DNA of 64,000 bases from Erythroxylum novogranatense (taxonomy: Eukaryota > Streptophyta > Magnoliopsida > Malpighiales > Erythroxylaceae). Position 1 is the first letter of the stretch. The number at the start of each line of letters is the position of its first letter. The notes under the pieces are model-generated. The model was not told where the DNA came from. It saw only the letters and a program-made list of their open reading frames with translations, and did no database searches. The DNA is taken from contig CM057228.1 in NCBI GenBank assembly GCA_029891385.1, positions 54,351,783-54,415,782 on the forward strand, given 5' to 3'. Of the stretch, positions 35,167 through 45,955 are shown one piece after another. The translations under genes were made by a program, and so were the position numbers.

Positions 35167-36738
35167 CATTTGTTGGACCATAAGAAAATCTAGAAAATTC
35201 AGTCCAAAAGAAGAAAATAAAGAAGCAAGGAAAGCATCACTCACGCACGTGTGGCTGCATGGATTATGCATGGATTTGCACGCATGCAAGATATCTTAAC
35301 GTGAATTTCATAGATAGCATCATAAAATAGTAAAGAAACGAAAGTGAGTGGAGAGCAAGGTGTCCGCTGCATACAAAAACAAGACAAAAATGTGAGCTGA
35401 AAAAGAATGGAGTGTAAACCGCGAGTATGTGAGGGCTGGTAAGAGGTTGGAGGCCACCTGTGACCTGTCCCACTCTTTAATTAACTTAGCTTTGAAATAC
35501 AAAAAGCAAGGGATGGTGGACACATTTGGGGGAGCTGGTCATATTCGGTTTTAATAAGAAAAGGAGAGAGTCAGCTGTCCATTTTGCTAAATTTTTCCAC
35601 TAACGTTTAATGTATAAAGAAGTGAGGTTGTGTGTGACGTGAAGAAAAGGACACCTCTCCATTACATTTTAACCCTAGGTTTTCAATATAAGATAAACGA
35701 AGTGACGGCACAAAAGGGGGCTGAAGGTGAAATAATCGGGAGAGAATAAAATACAGTAGCTCCATTTTTTTAGGCTTCTTCGGTTTTTTAACAAATTTTT
35801 TGGTGTTTTTTGGCTGGGCTGAATTGAGTGGGAACTTCGGGAGCTTCAGAAGAGCACAAAAATGAGGCAAGCTCTCTACCATGAGAAGATCTATGGATGG
35901 TAGCTTTTTGAGGCTGGTTCAATAGGCATATCGACACCGATGACCCAGTTAAGTACTATTTCTTTATTTTTTATGTTTCTTTCTCTCGTATTAAATTGAT
36001 TGTATTATTCTATGTAAATTGATTTGAGTTTTGGGTAGGTATAATCATATTCCGGTTATTATTCTATTATTTGTGTATGAACCATTTGAAATTGTGAAAA
36101 GATGATTTAAATGTGTGCATCGTATCGTTTATTTGCAAACTTGTTGCCAAAATTTTGATATAATCTATATTTGTTATATTTAAAATTCATGTGTAACAAT
36201 TAATGATTCGTATTCATTAGAGATAACATAATTTAGGTTAAATGACGCATCGTATGTGGTTGTTGCCTTGATTAATAGGTTTTCCTAATTTGTAATGTTA
36301 CTGTCCAATTGAATTTAAAGATTGTATCTTAGATTATTTGGTGATTAGGTTTAATTAACGATCGTATCTTGATTAAACACTATCTAAGAAGAAAACTCAA
36401 ATTAATTATTAACTAACGGATAATAGTTATTACTAGAGGTTTGAGAATGACAAATCATTAAAATATATTTAATTAGGATGTAGGTTGAGATTAAACCAAA
36501 GAACGAGGTCCCTATCGAATTTTTCACTTTTATCATTTTTACATGTTTTATTTAAATTGTTTTTGTTAGTTAGTTTAGCTTTATTTTATTTTCTTATTTC
36601 TAAAACTAAAGCTCCATAAACTTAAACATTGATTAATTTTATTTCAACAACTTTATACACACTCTCTATAGGATCAACATAAACTTACCATTGCTATAAT
36701 AATAATCTAGTTTATTTTAACTAGCGGCGCTATCATCA
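34921..36738 (+). mobile_element. Athila/Tat-type 3' LTR
   Basis: The LTR starts tgatatgtgtttaattg directly after a purine-rich tract (aatgtgagagatt) and ends near a segment with ctctataggatcaacataaacttacc and cgctatcatca. Such text is typical near the end of Athila/Tat LTRs. Candidate TATA motifs lie at about 35610 (tataaag) and 35682 (atataag). No flanking target-site duplication was identified, so the right edge is approximate. Confidence 0.6.
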
Positions 36739-38239
36739 ACTCACTGATTTTAGAGTTTAAACCATCAATTTAGTTATTTTTATGACACAAGAACGGCTAG
36801 ATAGCTTAAAGCTTAAGGTTTAAATTGTCTTTTTCCTAGTTGAAGGTCAAGTTAGCTCGTAGCTTGTTTGAATACATGCAATATTCAAGTCCTTACCTGA
36901 AGATCTCTGGAAATATTCAAGCTCTTATCTTTAAGATCTCTCGTAATGGAATTTTACCAATAAGCGCATTGCGCAGCACAGCATTGCAAGTTGGCTTCCC
37001 ATTTAGAACAGAGTCTTGTAACTTAAATTTGGTATCCACTATTTATGCATTTTTAAAATAAAATTACAAAGCTATAAGCAGAATGATTGATTTGGATGTT
37101 AAAGTTTTAAATCTTTTCGTTGAATAGTAGCCCCAATTCAGTGCCTTGATGTTCTGTCCCCTTTCCCTCTATCCTTATTTTTCGTCTTCTTGAAAGACGA
37201 CAACAGTTTAGGAGTCCAAGACTTGACTAGTTGTGCCAATGGTACTTCTTAGAATGTATTACAAATTTTATATTTGTTAATATCATTTCTAGTTCGTTTT
37301 TGTTCAGGTGCTTTCTTCCTTGCTTCGACAAAACTCTACTAATGAGCTTCATTTTATCACGTTACTATATATATATATATATATGAATAGATTACATTAA
37401 AAATGAGAAAATTAAACGAGTGATACAGCCGCATGAGTTGGTAAATTTCCAATGTTTCCTTATTTACATTGGGTTTTCACAAGTCCAAATTATAACTATC
37501 AAATCAGTATATTCAACAATGTTGTACCAAGAACAAACAATTAATTTTACTACAAGGGATAGGATTCTGTAAGATTAGACGCTTAATTATGACACTTGTT
37601 TTACATGATTAAAAGGCAGTCGTTTGATAACCAGATAATAAGTAAGTTTCACGATGATAGATATCTCACCTTACATACATTTACGGTGATAAATCAATTA
37701 GGACTAGATATGGTCAACACGAATATTGATTAGACATTTTTCCCTTTATGATTGTCAAATAAACGGAAGGACAGTTATCCGTCATTAGTATTTCAAATAT
37801 TGTTGATTTTACCCGGTGAAGTTTTAACAAATCAATACAAAAAGGAATAAACTCTGACGTTTAAACTAGGATTAATTTAAGTTGAATTTTAACATTTTGG
37901 GTATTCCAGTTGAACCCTAAGCATTTGAAGATAGGCTAGTACCCAGCATTGCCCTTCTCTATAAGCCTTGGGTGCCTTGCTTGACTAATATCAACCAAAA
38001 CTAGTTCTAAAGAATATTGATTTCTCATTCTTACTACTGAAAATTTTCAAATTTCAAGAAATGTTGGAATGAGTATTTCGAACCCAACGCAAAATCTAAT
38101 TAACTCAAACCGAAATAGGCAATACTTGTCATCCTTAATTAAGATTAACTCAGCTTAGAATAGGTTTTTCACATTAATCACAATTCATTTGTTTTTTGTA
38201 ATTACTATATAACCACTTACTTTTCATATTCATCTCTTG
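36739..38239. other. Intergenic stretch without recognised genes
   Basis: The stretch is AT-rich. An ORF of 73 codons at 36840-37061 has no recognisable domain. A (TA)n run lies at 37366-37384. Nothing else is supported. Confidence 0.5.
37366..37384. repeat. (TA)n microsatellite
   Basis: About nine TA repeats lie in intergenic sequence. Confidence 0.9.
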
Positions 38240-38244
38240 GTTAC
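38240..38244. repeat. Target-site duplication of Reina element, left (gttac)
   Basis: gttac precedes the LTR at 38245. The other side has attac (53334-53338), with one G/A difference. Confidence 0.6.
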
Positions 38245-38547
38245 TGTTACGATTTTACTCACATACTCACATAGTACGTCACACACCCACACAGAATTAG
38301 AGAGAGAGGGAAAGAATAGGGAGAGAATAAGAATTCAGGGATTTGTTAAAAGATTGCATGCCTTTCTCATTTCGTTACAACAATTATATCATACAGTACT
38401 TGGAATATTCTAGAATAACTATCACGTGAGTCTTCGTTACGATTGTTGCTTCCTACGCTGCATTTTGCTTATTCGTAACGTATAGTATATTCGACGTCGT
38501 TCCTGTCTTCTTCTTCTTTTGTCCATGCACTCTATATTTTCATAACA
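38245..38547 (-). mobile_element. Reina-type gypsy 3' LTR
   Basis: This 303-bp LTR starts tgttacgatttt and ends ttttcataaca, and it aligns with 53033-53333. On the minus strand it is preceded by a purine-rich GACGGAAGGGA (38548-38560), the polypurine tract. Short LTRs are typical of Reina chromoviruses. Confidence 0.9.
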
Positions 38548-38759
38548 TCCCTTCCGTCTTCAAGAGTCACCTTATCGATTAAGTTGACCTCCGGAAGCCT
38601 CTTCTGCAGCTTGTAAATCATTTCCAAAGTCACCTCTTCTTTTATTCCTCCTTGCCATTGTACGAGTACTTGTGTGGCTACTCTATTATTTCTCTTCACC
38701 ATTCTTCTTCCCCAAATAGCCACTGGAATTTTTTCCATGTCCCTCATTACAATGGGCAA
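38532..38759 (-). pseudogene. Reina chromodomain fragment
   Basis: This minus-strand frame runs to the end of pol. It contains WGRRMVKRNNRVATQVLVQW, then EVTLEMIYKLQKRLPE and DKV, the usual C-terminal chromodomain of Reina polyproteins. The WE of the expected EATWE motif is replaced by TLE. The chromodomain is thought to guide integration to particular chromatin. The frame stops just inside the LTR edge, as in intact relatives. Confidence 0.8.
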
Positions 38760-38949
38760 TTGACTAGATGTAGGAGTGTTTTCGGATACAAAGCCCCATA
38801 ATTGAGATACATGGACGGAAAGTGGGGTGGATAGTAGATCCTTATGGAAGTTCTAACGTATAAGCTACCTTATTCACCTTAGCGATGATCGGGAAAGGTT
38901 CATAATAAAGAGGTGCTAATTTCTTGTTGGCCCATCATTGCAATGAATG

Positions 38950-39633
38950 TTATCTATAGGGTTGCAGCTTAACGTATACCCACTGTCCTTCTTCAAACTC
39001 CCTCTCGGAACGCTTTTTGTCTGCCTGCAACTTCATCCTTTGTTTTGCTTTGTTCAGATGAAATTTGACAATCTGAAGTGCCGCCTCCCTCTTCTGGAAC
39101 ACTTGATCCATTCCTACATTGTTAGAGTCTCCTACAACATACAACACATACAAAGGTGGGGAATAGCCATAGAAAACCTCAAAAGGTGTAGTATTTATGG
39201 CTGAGTGATTCGTGGTATTGTACCACCATTCTGCCATTGCTAACCAACTTATCCACTTTTGAGGTATGTCATAATAGAAACATCTCATATATGTTTCTAG
39301 CATTTTGTTCACCGCTTCTGATTGCCCGTCCTTCTGAGGATGATAGGCTGTGGATAGTTTTAGTTTCACATTCTATAATATGAACATTTCGCGCCAAAAC
39401 CTACTTAAAAATAATGGATCCCAATCACTAATTATTTTGGTTGGCATCCCATGCAACTTAAACACGTGATCCATGAACACTTGCGCCACCTCTTGTGCTA
39501 TATAAGGATGCTTGATAGCTACAAAATGTGCATACTTGCTAAATCTATCAATTACGACAAAAATGGAGCCTTGGTACGACGACAATCCTTCTATGAAGTC
39601 CATCATGATTTCTTTCGAACATCCTTCTAGCAC
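38950..39633 (-). pseudogene. Reina integrase fragments
   Basis: Two minus-strand frames cover most of the integrase core and tail. Frame 39373-39633 holds MMDFIEGLSSYQGSIFVVID, FSKYAHFVAI and HGMPTKIISDWDPLFLSRFW (the second catalytic Asp region, with DRD changed to DWD). Frame 38950-39369 continues STAYHPQKDGQSEAVNKMLE, with the catalytic Glu, then EWWYNTTNHSAINTTPFEV and EGQWVYVKLQPYR. The frame break at 39370 separates them. Confidence 0.88.
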
Positions 39634-40115
39634 CTACAGAGGCTATAGTAAGCTCGGATATGCCGCATGATTGTATTTGATCCTCTGACATGTTGCACAA
39701 TTCTTGAAATTATTCCTCACGTCTTTGGCCATCTGCTTCCAATGGAAAAGACTTTATATCCTTTTAATTGTTGTTGTCACCCCCGAGTTTCCCCCTTGCG
39801 GACTATCATGAGCCATTGTTATGATTTTTTTTTCTAAAGCTACTTATCACAACTTACCACAATTCTTCCCTTCCATCTTAACATCCCCCTCCTCCATTCG
39901 TAATTTCTTGAAGACATGTCTGTTTCCTCCAGTTTTTTAATGAAGTCCTTTATAGTCCTGTCCTTCTCCCATCCTTCCCAAATTTTGTCCAATAATGTTG
40001 CTTGTATCTGCCATACCTCCAATATGAGCAGTTGAAGGCTTGAAACTCTAGATAGTGCGTCTACTGCTATGTTTTCATTTCCACTTCTGTAAGCAACCTC
40101 GAAGTCATACCCCAT
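39634..40115 (-). pseudogene. Reina RNase H end and integrase zinc-finger remnant
   Basis: The minus-strand frame 39840-40115 reads MGYDFEVAYRSGNENIAVDALSR, the normal end of gypsy RNase H, then a linker. To its left, stops interrupt the HHCC zinc-finger region (39640-39830), where NFKNCATCQRIKYNHA-like text can be followed in part. Confidence 0.75.
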
Positions 40116-40695
40116 TAACTTAGGAAGCCAGTTTTGTTGGAACGGTGTGGATATTCATTGCTCTAGGAGGTTTTTCAAGCTCTTATGGTCTATTTGTACT
40201 CAGAAGAATCTACCATTTAGATAATGATGCCACTGCTTTACGGCCTTGATAATGGCAAGAAATTATTTTCATACGTTGATAGCCCTTGATGCTTGGGAGC
40301 TAACGATTTGCTCAAGTAAGCTATAGGGCAATCCTCTTATTGAAAAACAACTCCAATTCCCTTATCACAGGCATCTGCTTTAATCACAAAGAGCTTGGTG
40401 AAATCTGGTAATGCCAATACTGATGTCGCCATCAACTTTCCTTTCAACTACTCAAACGCCTTCTGTTGCTCTTCCTTCCATTCTTAGCTCCCTATCTCTT
40501 GCTTCTTCAATAGGGAATTAAGGGGCTTCGCCAGAATCCCATAGTGCTTAATGAATCTCCTATAGTACCCTATCAATCCTAGGAATCCCCGGAGATCCTT
40601 CAAGGTGCACAGTTGTTGCCATCGCTTAATGGTCTCTATTTTTCTATTATCCGTGGACACACCATTCTCTGAGATCGAATGCCCTAAATAGTCCA
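40116..40695 (-). pseudogene. Reina reverse transcriptase, C-terminal part
   Basis: This is the thumb and connection region: VDYLGHSISENGVSTDNRKI, LRGFLGLIGYYRRFIKHYG and LAKPLNSLL (40484-40696), then broken RNase H sequence. The coding sequence is cut at 40696-40700 by the Athila insertion. It resumes at 50280 with a segment reading KCIFGARQ, so joining the two flanks restores the frame. Confidence 0.85.
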
Positions 40696-40700
40696 CCTAC
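40696..40700. repeat. Target-site duplication of Athila element, left (cctac)
   Basis: cctac precedes the element at 40701. The right flank has cctgc (50280-50284). The G/A difference fits decay of a methylated cytosine. Confidence 0.7.
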
Positions 40701-41754
40701 TGGTGAATGCTGTCGCTTGCAACCAAATATTAAAAAAAATCCAACTTCCTGCAACACAAATTAATGTAGTAGTGGAAAGTCGGGATCGTTCCCACGAGGA
40801 ATTCAGACGTTAGTAGTTACACAATAAGAAAGGGGGTTTTGCAATTTGGGAATTAAATATAAATTAATTGGAAATTGAAATTGAAAAAATAACTAGAAAC
40901 AAAATAATGAGATTTTAACAATCAATAGAAATAAATCTTGGTTTCCGGTCTCCTTCGTTATTGAACTTGTGTTGATCATCGACACTAAAAATAACCAATT
41001 TATTAGTTCAGCATTCGTCGTGGTAAATTTCTTTACCTATTTTCTCTTATGTTTAGTCAACCAAAACATGTATTTGAATTAACCCTTATTAATTAATAAC
41101 CTGGATACGATCTCAGATTTAATTAATTAATAGCTTTACGAATCAAGAAAATCGACGAACTAAACAACATACATACGATGTACATTTAGCCTAGACAATT
41201 ATTTTTCCTAGAACCATGTCCCTAACGTAGTAGACAAAAATCCTAGTCGCTACTTTTGATTAAAAGAATTAAACGTCAACCTTTTTAATCTAGCGATTGA
41301 TTGAATAAAAATAGAAACTAGTTGCGCACCTAGCTGTCAAATTAAACAATCAAACAATGACCCAGAAAAATAATTGATACTTGACTAATAAATTGATTGA
41401 AATAAAGAACAAAAGTCTCACAACAAGCAATATTCAATAACTAGGATTCCGTACACCAAGAAATAAAATTTAGTTACCCAACATCATGATTTCCCTGTCT
41501 ATTCCAAACGTTGAGACTGTCGTAGACATTCTTCTCTTCTTTTCTATCTGCAGCAATCTCCAGAATTTAATTCCACGCTGCTCTCTTTTCTTTTCTTTTC
41601 ATTCCTCTCTCCACCTTATTTTCGTACCTTCGTTCTTATCATATCTCGCCAACCCCCTGCTGCCTCTGCCTTTCTTCCTTTTAAAATCTTTCTCTTGCGT
41701 TATTTTCTCCATCAATTTTGGGATTTGCGTTGATTTTAGCAGTTGTCGCCGCCA
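40701..41754 (-). mobile_element. Athila 3' LTR, inner part (U3 lost)
   Basis: It begins tggtgaatgctgtcgcttgc and aligns closely with 47770-48814 for over 1 kb, then similarity stops within gccgcca. The corresponding 5' LTR continues another 1.46 kb. The ORF at 41486-41833 is repeated in the other LTR (48549-48854) and is only an open stretch in U3. Confidence 0.88.
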
Positions 41755-42437
41755 TCTATTCAACTGGCCTAATTTGAACTCAAGCACGCAATTCAGCCTC
41801 ATTCCAACTAGTAAGATAGAATTTCATGGTTAAACACACATCACATGCAAATTAAAAGAAAAAAAATCAAAATGAACCAAGAAACAATAAATTCAAAACA
41901 CACAGTCACACAAACATTCAATGCGTCCCCCACACTTAATCTACATTGTCCTCAATGTACTCGCAACAAGAAAAACACAAGAAAATAAAGAAAGTAAAGG
42001 TTTAAGATGCTTCTCTATCAATGCATCAAGGTGTTGGTGGAAAAGACGGTGGAACTTGTTACTGCGCCAATCGGTCTAATCTGCACTTCTCTTCTGCCTG
42101 TGCGTTTTGGAATGAAACGCACGCCTCTTTTTAGCAAAGGCCCATGACCCATGTAACTCTTTAATTATCCCATTCAGAAACAAGAATAACGTCAGTAACA
42201 TTAATGGAGAATGAACCATGCAACCCCCAAAGCAACTTTTTTTTTATAGAAAACTACGATAAATAAAATGAAATAAAAAAAATGAAGAAAAACTTAAATT
42301 AAAATAAATTTTGAGGTGCCTCTCAAGAGCGCTTCTTTAACGTCATATTAGCTAGACGAAAAACCATTAACTCACTCAGAGTAAACTGGCTCAGCCAGTT
42401 CAATTTCGTCCACAGCTTCAACCTATAAATTCTCTTA
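41755..42437 (-). other. Athila post-pol region joined to the LTR by deletion
   Basis: No gene is seen. On the minus strand, after the integrase stop, it carries the Athila post-pol signature (complement of gcctctcaagagcgcttc at 42318-42335) and a purine-rich ATTAAGTGTGGGGGA (41926-41940) of the kind found at the start of the post-pol spacer. The expected env-like region, the true polypurine tract and about 1.46 kb of LTR appear to have been deleted at about 41755. Confidence 0.55.
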
Positions 42438-42947
42438 TTATGGTTTTAATCGATGTCCATTAACTTTAAACACTTTAAAAGTGTCCAAACTCTGAATTTC
42501 GACTGCACCATGTGAGAAAACATTAGTAACAACAAATGGACCTATCCAACGAGATCGTAATTTACAAGGAAAAAGCTTTAGTTTCGAGTGATAAAGAAGG
42601 ACCTTTTGACCTATGGAAAATTCTTTTCTAGTTAAGATTTTTTCATGAAAGGCCTTAGTCTTTTCTTTATAGATTTTCGCATTCTCATAAGCTTCATTAC
42701 GTATCTCTTCCAACTCTTGCAATTGTAATTTCTGATTTATTCCAACCTCAATTAAATCCAAATTGCATTGTTTGACAGCCCAATAAGCTTTATGTTCCAA
42801 TTCTACAGGTAAGTGACAAGGTTTTTCGAATACTAACCTGTATGGTGACATACCAATAGGAGTTTTATATGCTGTCCTGTATGCCCATAGTGCGTCGTCT
42901 AAGCGCAAACTCCAATCCTTCCTGTTAGGATTAACCACTTTCTCCAA
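42438..42947 (-). pseudogene. Athila integrase C-terminal half
   Basis: This 169-codon minus-strand frame holds the end of the integrase: [20 protein letters not shown], then [20 protein letters not shown] and a tail with [20 protein letters not shown] (GPF module) and VNGHRLKP. These are diagnostic of the Athila lineage. The frame starts in the middle of the domain; upstream, stops and shifts (42948-43190) cover the SDRGTQF and [10 protein letters not shown] motifs. It is non-functional as it stands. Confidence 0.9.
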
Positions 42948-43485
42948 AATTGATTTGATTTCCCTGTTAGAAACTTCGGCTTGTCCACTTGTTTGGGGAT
43001 GGTATCTTTGTTGAAGTTCGATCGTAATAACCGTATTTCTTCAGTAAAGCCTCAAAAATTCAATTACAAAATTGAGTCCCGCGGTCACTGATTATTGCTC
43101 TAGGTACTCCAAACCTGACAAAAATATGAGATTTAACCAAATCAACAACAACTTTGGCATTATCAGTATGAGTCGCCTTAGCTTCAACTCATTTTGAAAT
43201 ATAATCCACAGCAACGAGAATATATGTCTTACTGAAAGATGAAGGAAAAGGGCCCATAAAATCAATTCCCCACACATCAAAATTTTCACATATCAGGATA
43301 TTCGTGAGTGACATTTGGTCTTTTGGTCCTAAACCACCTGTTCTTTGACATCGATCACAAGACTTGCAAAATATATAAGCATCATAAAACAGTTTAGGCC
43401 AAAACAAACCACATTCAAGAACCTTACGGGCTGTCTTTCTAGGACCAAAGTGTCCACCACATGCAAAAGAATGGCAAAAATTCAA
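42948..43485 (-). pseudogene. Athila integrase N-terminal half
   Basis: The minus-strand frame 43189-43485 contains HHCC zinc-finger text (HSFACGGHFGPRKTARKVLE, then CKSCDRCQRTG) and WGIDFMGPFP with the first catalytic Asp. After about 43190 the frame shifts, and AIISDRGTQFCN is read in another frame near 43075-43110, followed by a stop. The two halves of the integrase are therefore separated by frame changes. Confidence 0.88.
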
Positions 43486-43676
43486 TATTGAAGGGATCTC
43501 ATCATCAGATACACATCGCCTAATAATTTGATCAGAACAATATTTCCACAGATGTGGTTCATCCCATGCATAATATTTAGCCTCTCTTTTGATTTTATCT
43601 TTTTCAGCTCGTGATAAAGTACTAGGTAAAAACTTGGTAATCAGAAATTGACTATGTCAGCATACCAAGGTGTTAC

Positions 43677-45245
43677 CTATTGTATGGCGAATAGATGTTC
43701 GTCTGGAAATTCATCTTTCAGACTGTCTGAAGTTTTGTCTAGACGGATACGACTAAGGTGATCTGCAACTAGATTTTTAGTTCCCTTTTTGTCCCGTATC
43801 TCCACATCAAATTCTTGCAGTAGGAGAATCCAACGAATAAGACGTGACTTTGCTTCCTTTTTCGACAACAAATACTTCAACGCAACATGATCTGAATAAA
43901 CTATGAAATGTGTGCCCAACAAATATGAACGGAACTTCTCTAACCCAAAAACAACTGCCAATAATTCTTTTTCTGTTGTTGAATAGTTTTTCTGGGCGTC
44001 GTTTAGCATCATCGAAGCATTGTAAATCACATGCGGTGCTCTATTCATCCTTTGCCCCAGAACAACACCTAACGCATAGTCACTCGCATTGCACATCATC
44101 TCAAATGGAAGACTCCAGTCTGGAGGTCGGATTATTGGAGCAGAAATTAGCTTCTCCTTTAATTCATCAAATGCTTTCCTATATGCTTCATCAAACTTGA
44201 ACTCCACATCTTTTTGAAGTAACTTGCATAAAGGTTTAGTGGTCTTTAAAAAATCTTTGATAAAGCGTCGATAGAAACCTGCATGTCCAAAAAAAGAACG
44301 CACTTCCCGTACACTTACGGGGTAAGGAAGAGATTCAATGATTTCTATCTTAGCCTTATCAACCTCAATTCCCTTAGAAGAAACTACATGGCCTAAGATT
44401 ATCCCTTGATCAACCATAAAATGGCATTTTTCATAATTCAGAATCAAATTATTTTCAATGCAACGTTCTAAAATTTTCTCAAGGTTAATCAAGCAAGTAT
44501 CAAAAGACTCACCATAAACTATAAAGTCGTCCATAAAAACTTCAATACAGTCATCCACATAATCAGAAAAAATACTTACCATACATCTTTGGAATGTGAC
44601 AAGTGCATTACATAGTCCAAAAGGCATTCGTCGATACGCAAAGGTGCCAAAGGGACATGTGAAAGTTCTTTTTTCCTGGTCCTCTGGTGCAACAGAAATT
44701 TGATGAAAACCTGAGTAACCATCTAAACAACAATAATGAGTTTTTCCTGCAAGTTTTTCAAGCATCTGGTCAATAAAAGGAAGTAGAAAATGATCTTTGG
44801 GAGTAACTGAATTTAATTTTCGATAATTAATACAAACCCTCCACCCATTTTGTATACGGGTGGGTACTAATTCACCTAACGTGTTCTCTACCACGGTTAC
44901 TCCAGTCTTCTTATGAACCACTTGTACTGGACTTACCCATTTACTGTCCAAAATTGGATAGATTATTCCAACATCTAGGAGCTTCAGAATCTCCTTTTTG
45001 ACTACCTCCATCATTGGTGGGTTCAATCTTCGTTGTGGTTGTCTTATTTCCTTAGCTCCATCTTCTAATAAAATTCGGTGCATACAAATTGATGGGCTAA
45101 TCCCTTTCAAATCTGCCACAGTCCATCCGAAAGCATCTTTGTAAGTTTTCAAAATACTTAATAATTGCGTTTCCTGCAAAGATGTCAGTGTGCTCGAAAT
45201 AATAACAGGAAGAGTTTCATGCTCACCTAAATACACATATTTCAA
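43677..45245 (-). pseudogene. Athila reverse transcriptase and RNase H
   Basis: This is the longest pol frame, with 522 open codons. Residues 1-45 are the protease-RT linker. The RT shows [45 protein letters not shown] and the catalytic box [13 protein letters not shown], then [13 protein letters not shown]. RNase H follows, with [36 protein letters not shown] and [15 protein letters not shown] at the end. The first catalytic Asp of RNase H (usually CDAS) is Asn, a change explained by one G-to-A transition. The stop at 43677 precedes the broken integrase. With that substitution and the flanking breaks, it is judged inactive. Confidence 0.93.
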
Positions 45246-45502
45246 GTTACGGAAGAGCCTTCAACTCAATTTTGGTGGTGTATGAGAGATGGCAACAACT
45301 TCAATTATTTCTATTGAGTTCGAAAGCGCACTGTTCCTCGAAGAATTTGCTCGACTCTAAAATCTGAATAGTGTTATCCAGTTCTTCAGGAATTGCAAGA
45401 AAATCAGCTAGTGTTTTTCCTTCACGAATATCCAAGCTATTTTCCAATGCGATCCATAACTTATCTGGTCCATCTAAACCTGAATGTTTCTGCACTAAAG
45501 TA

Positions 45503-45955
45503 TCAAGAAAACTCACGAAACAAAGAATGATCATCATTAGGAAATTTCATGGCATCATAAATATTGAACTTAATCACATCACCATCAAACTCCATAGTCA
45601 AAGACCCATCATAGACATCAATTTTTGTTCTGGAAGTTTTCAAAAATGGTCTTCCCAATAAAATTGGGACTGAAGTGGATGAATCTTCATTACCCATCTG
45701 TAAAACATAAAAGTCAGCAGGAAAGAGCATATTATCGACTTGAACTAGGACATCCTCAAGAACACCCTTTGGATAAGCATTAGATCGATCAGCAAGTTGG
45801 ATTATGACACCATTTTATTTTAGAGGCCCTATATTCAAAGATTCATAAATAGATTGAGGCATAACATTAATCGAAGCACCTAAATCCAACAATGCTTTCT
45901 CAATTTCCAAATTACCTATTTTACAAGGGATTGTGAACATACCTGGATCTGGACA
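45503..45955 (-). pseudogene. Athila protease region
   Basis: Reading on from gag, the minus strand gives LLDLGASINVMPQSIYESL, where DLGA is the usual Athila form of the active site. A TAA stop follows, then GVIIQLADRS and, in frame 45503-45730, VPILLGRPFLKTSRTKIDVY and LTMEFDGD. This is the aspartic protease that would process the polyprotein. Stops after gag (45956) and inside the domain, plus a shift near 45500, disable it. Confidence 0.85.

Noticed and set aside
36840..37061. 73-codon ORF in intergenic sequence
   Set aside because: Short, no recognisable domain, no splice or promoter context.
43910..44200. 96-codon plus-strand ORF
   Set aside because: Shadow of the RT-RNase H frame on the opposite strand.
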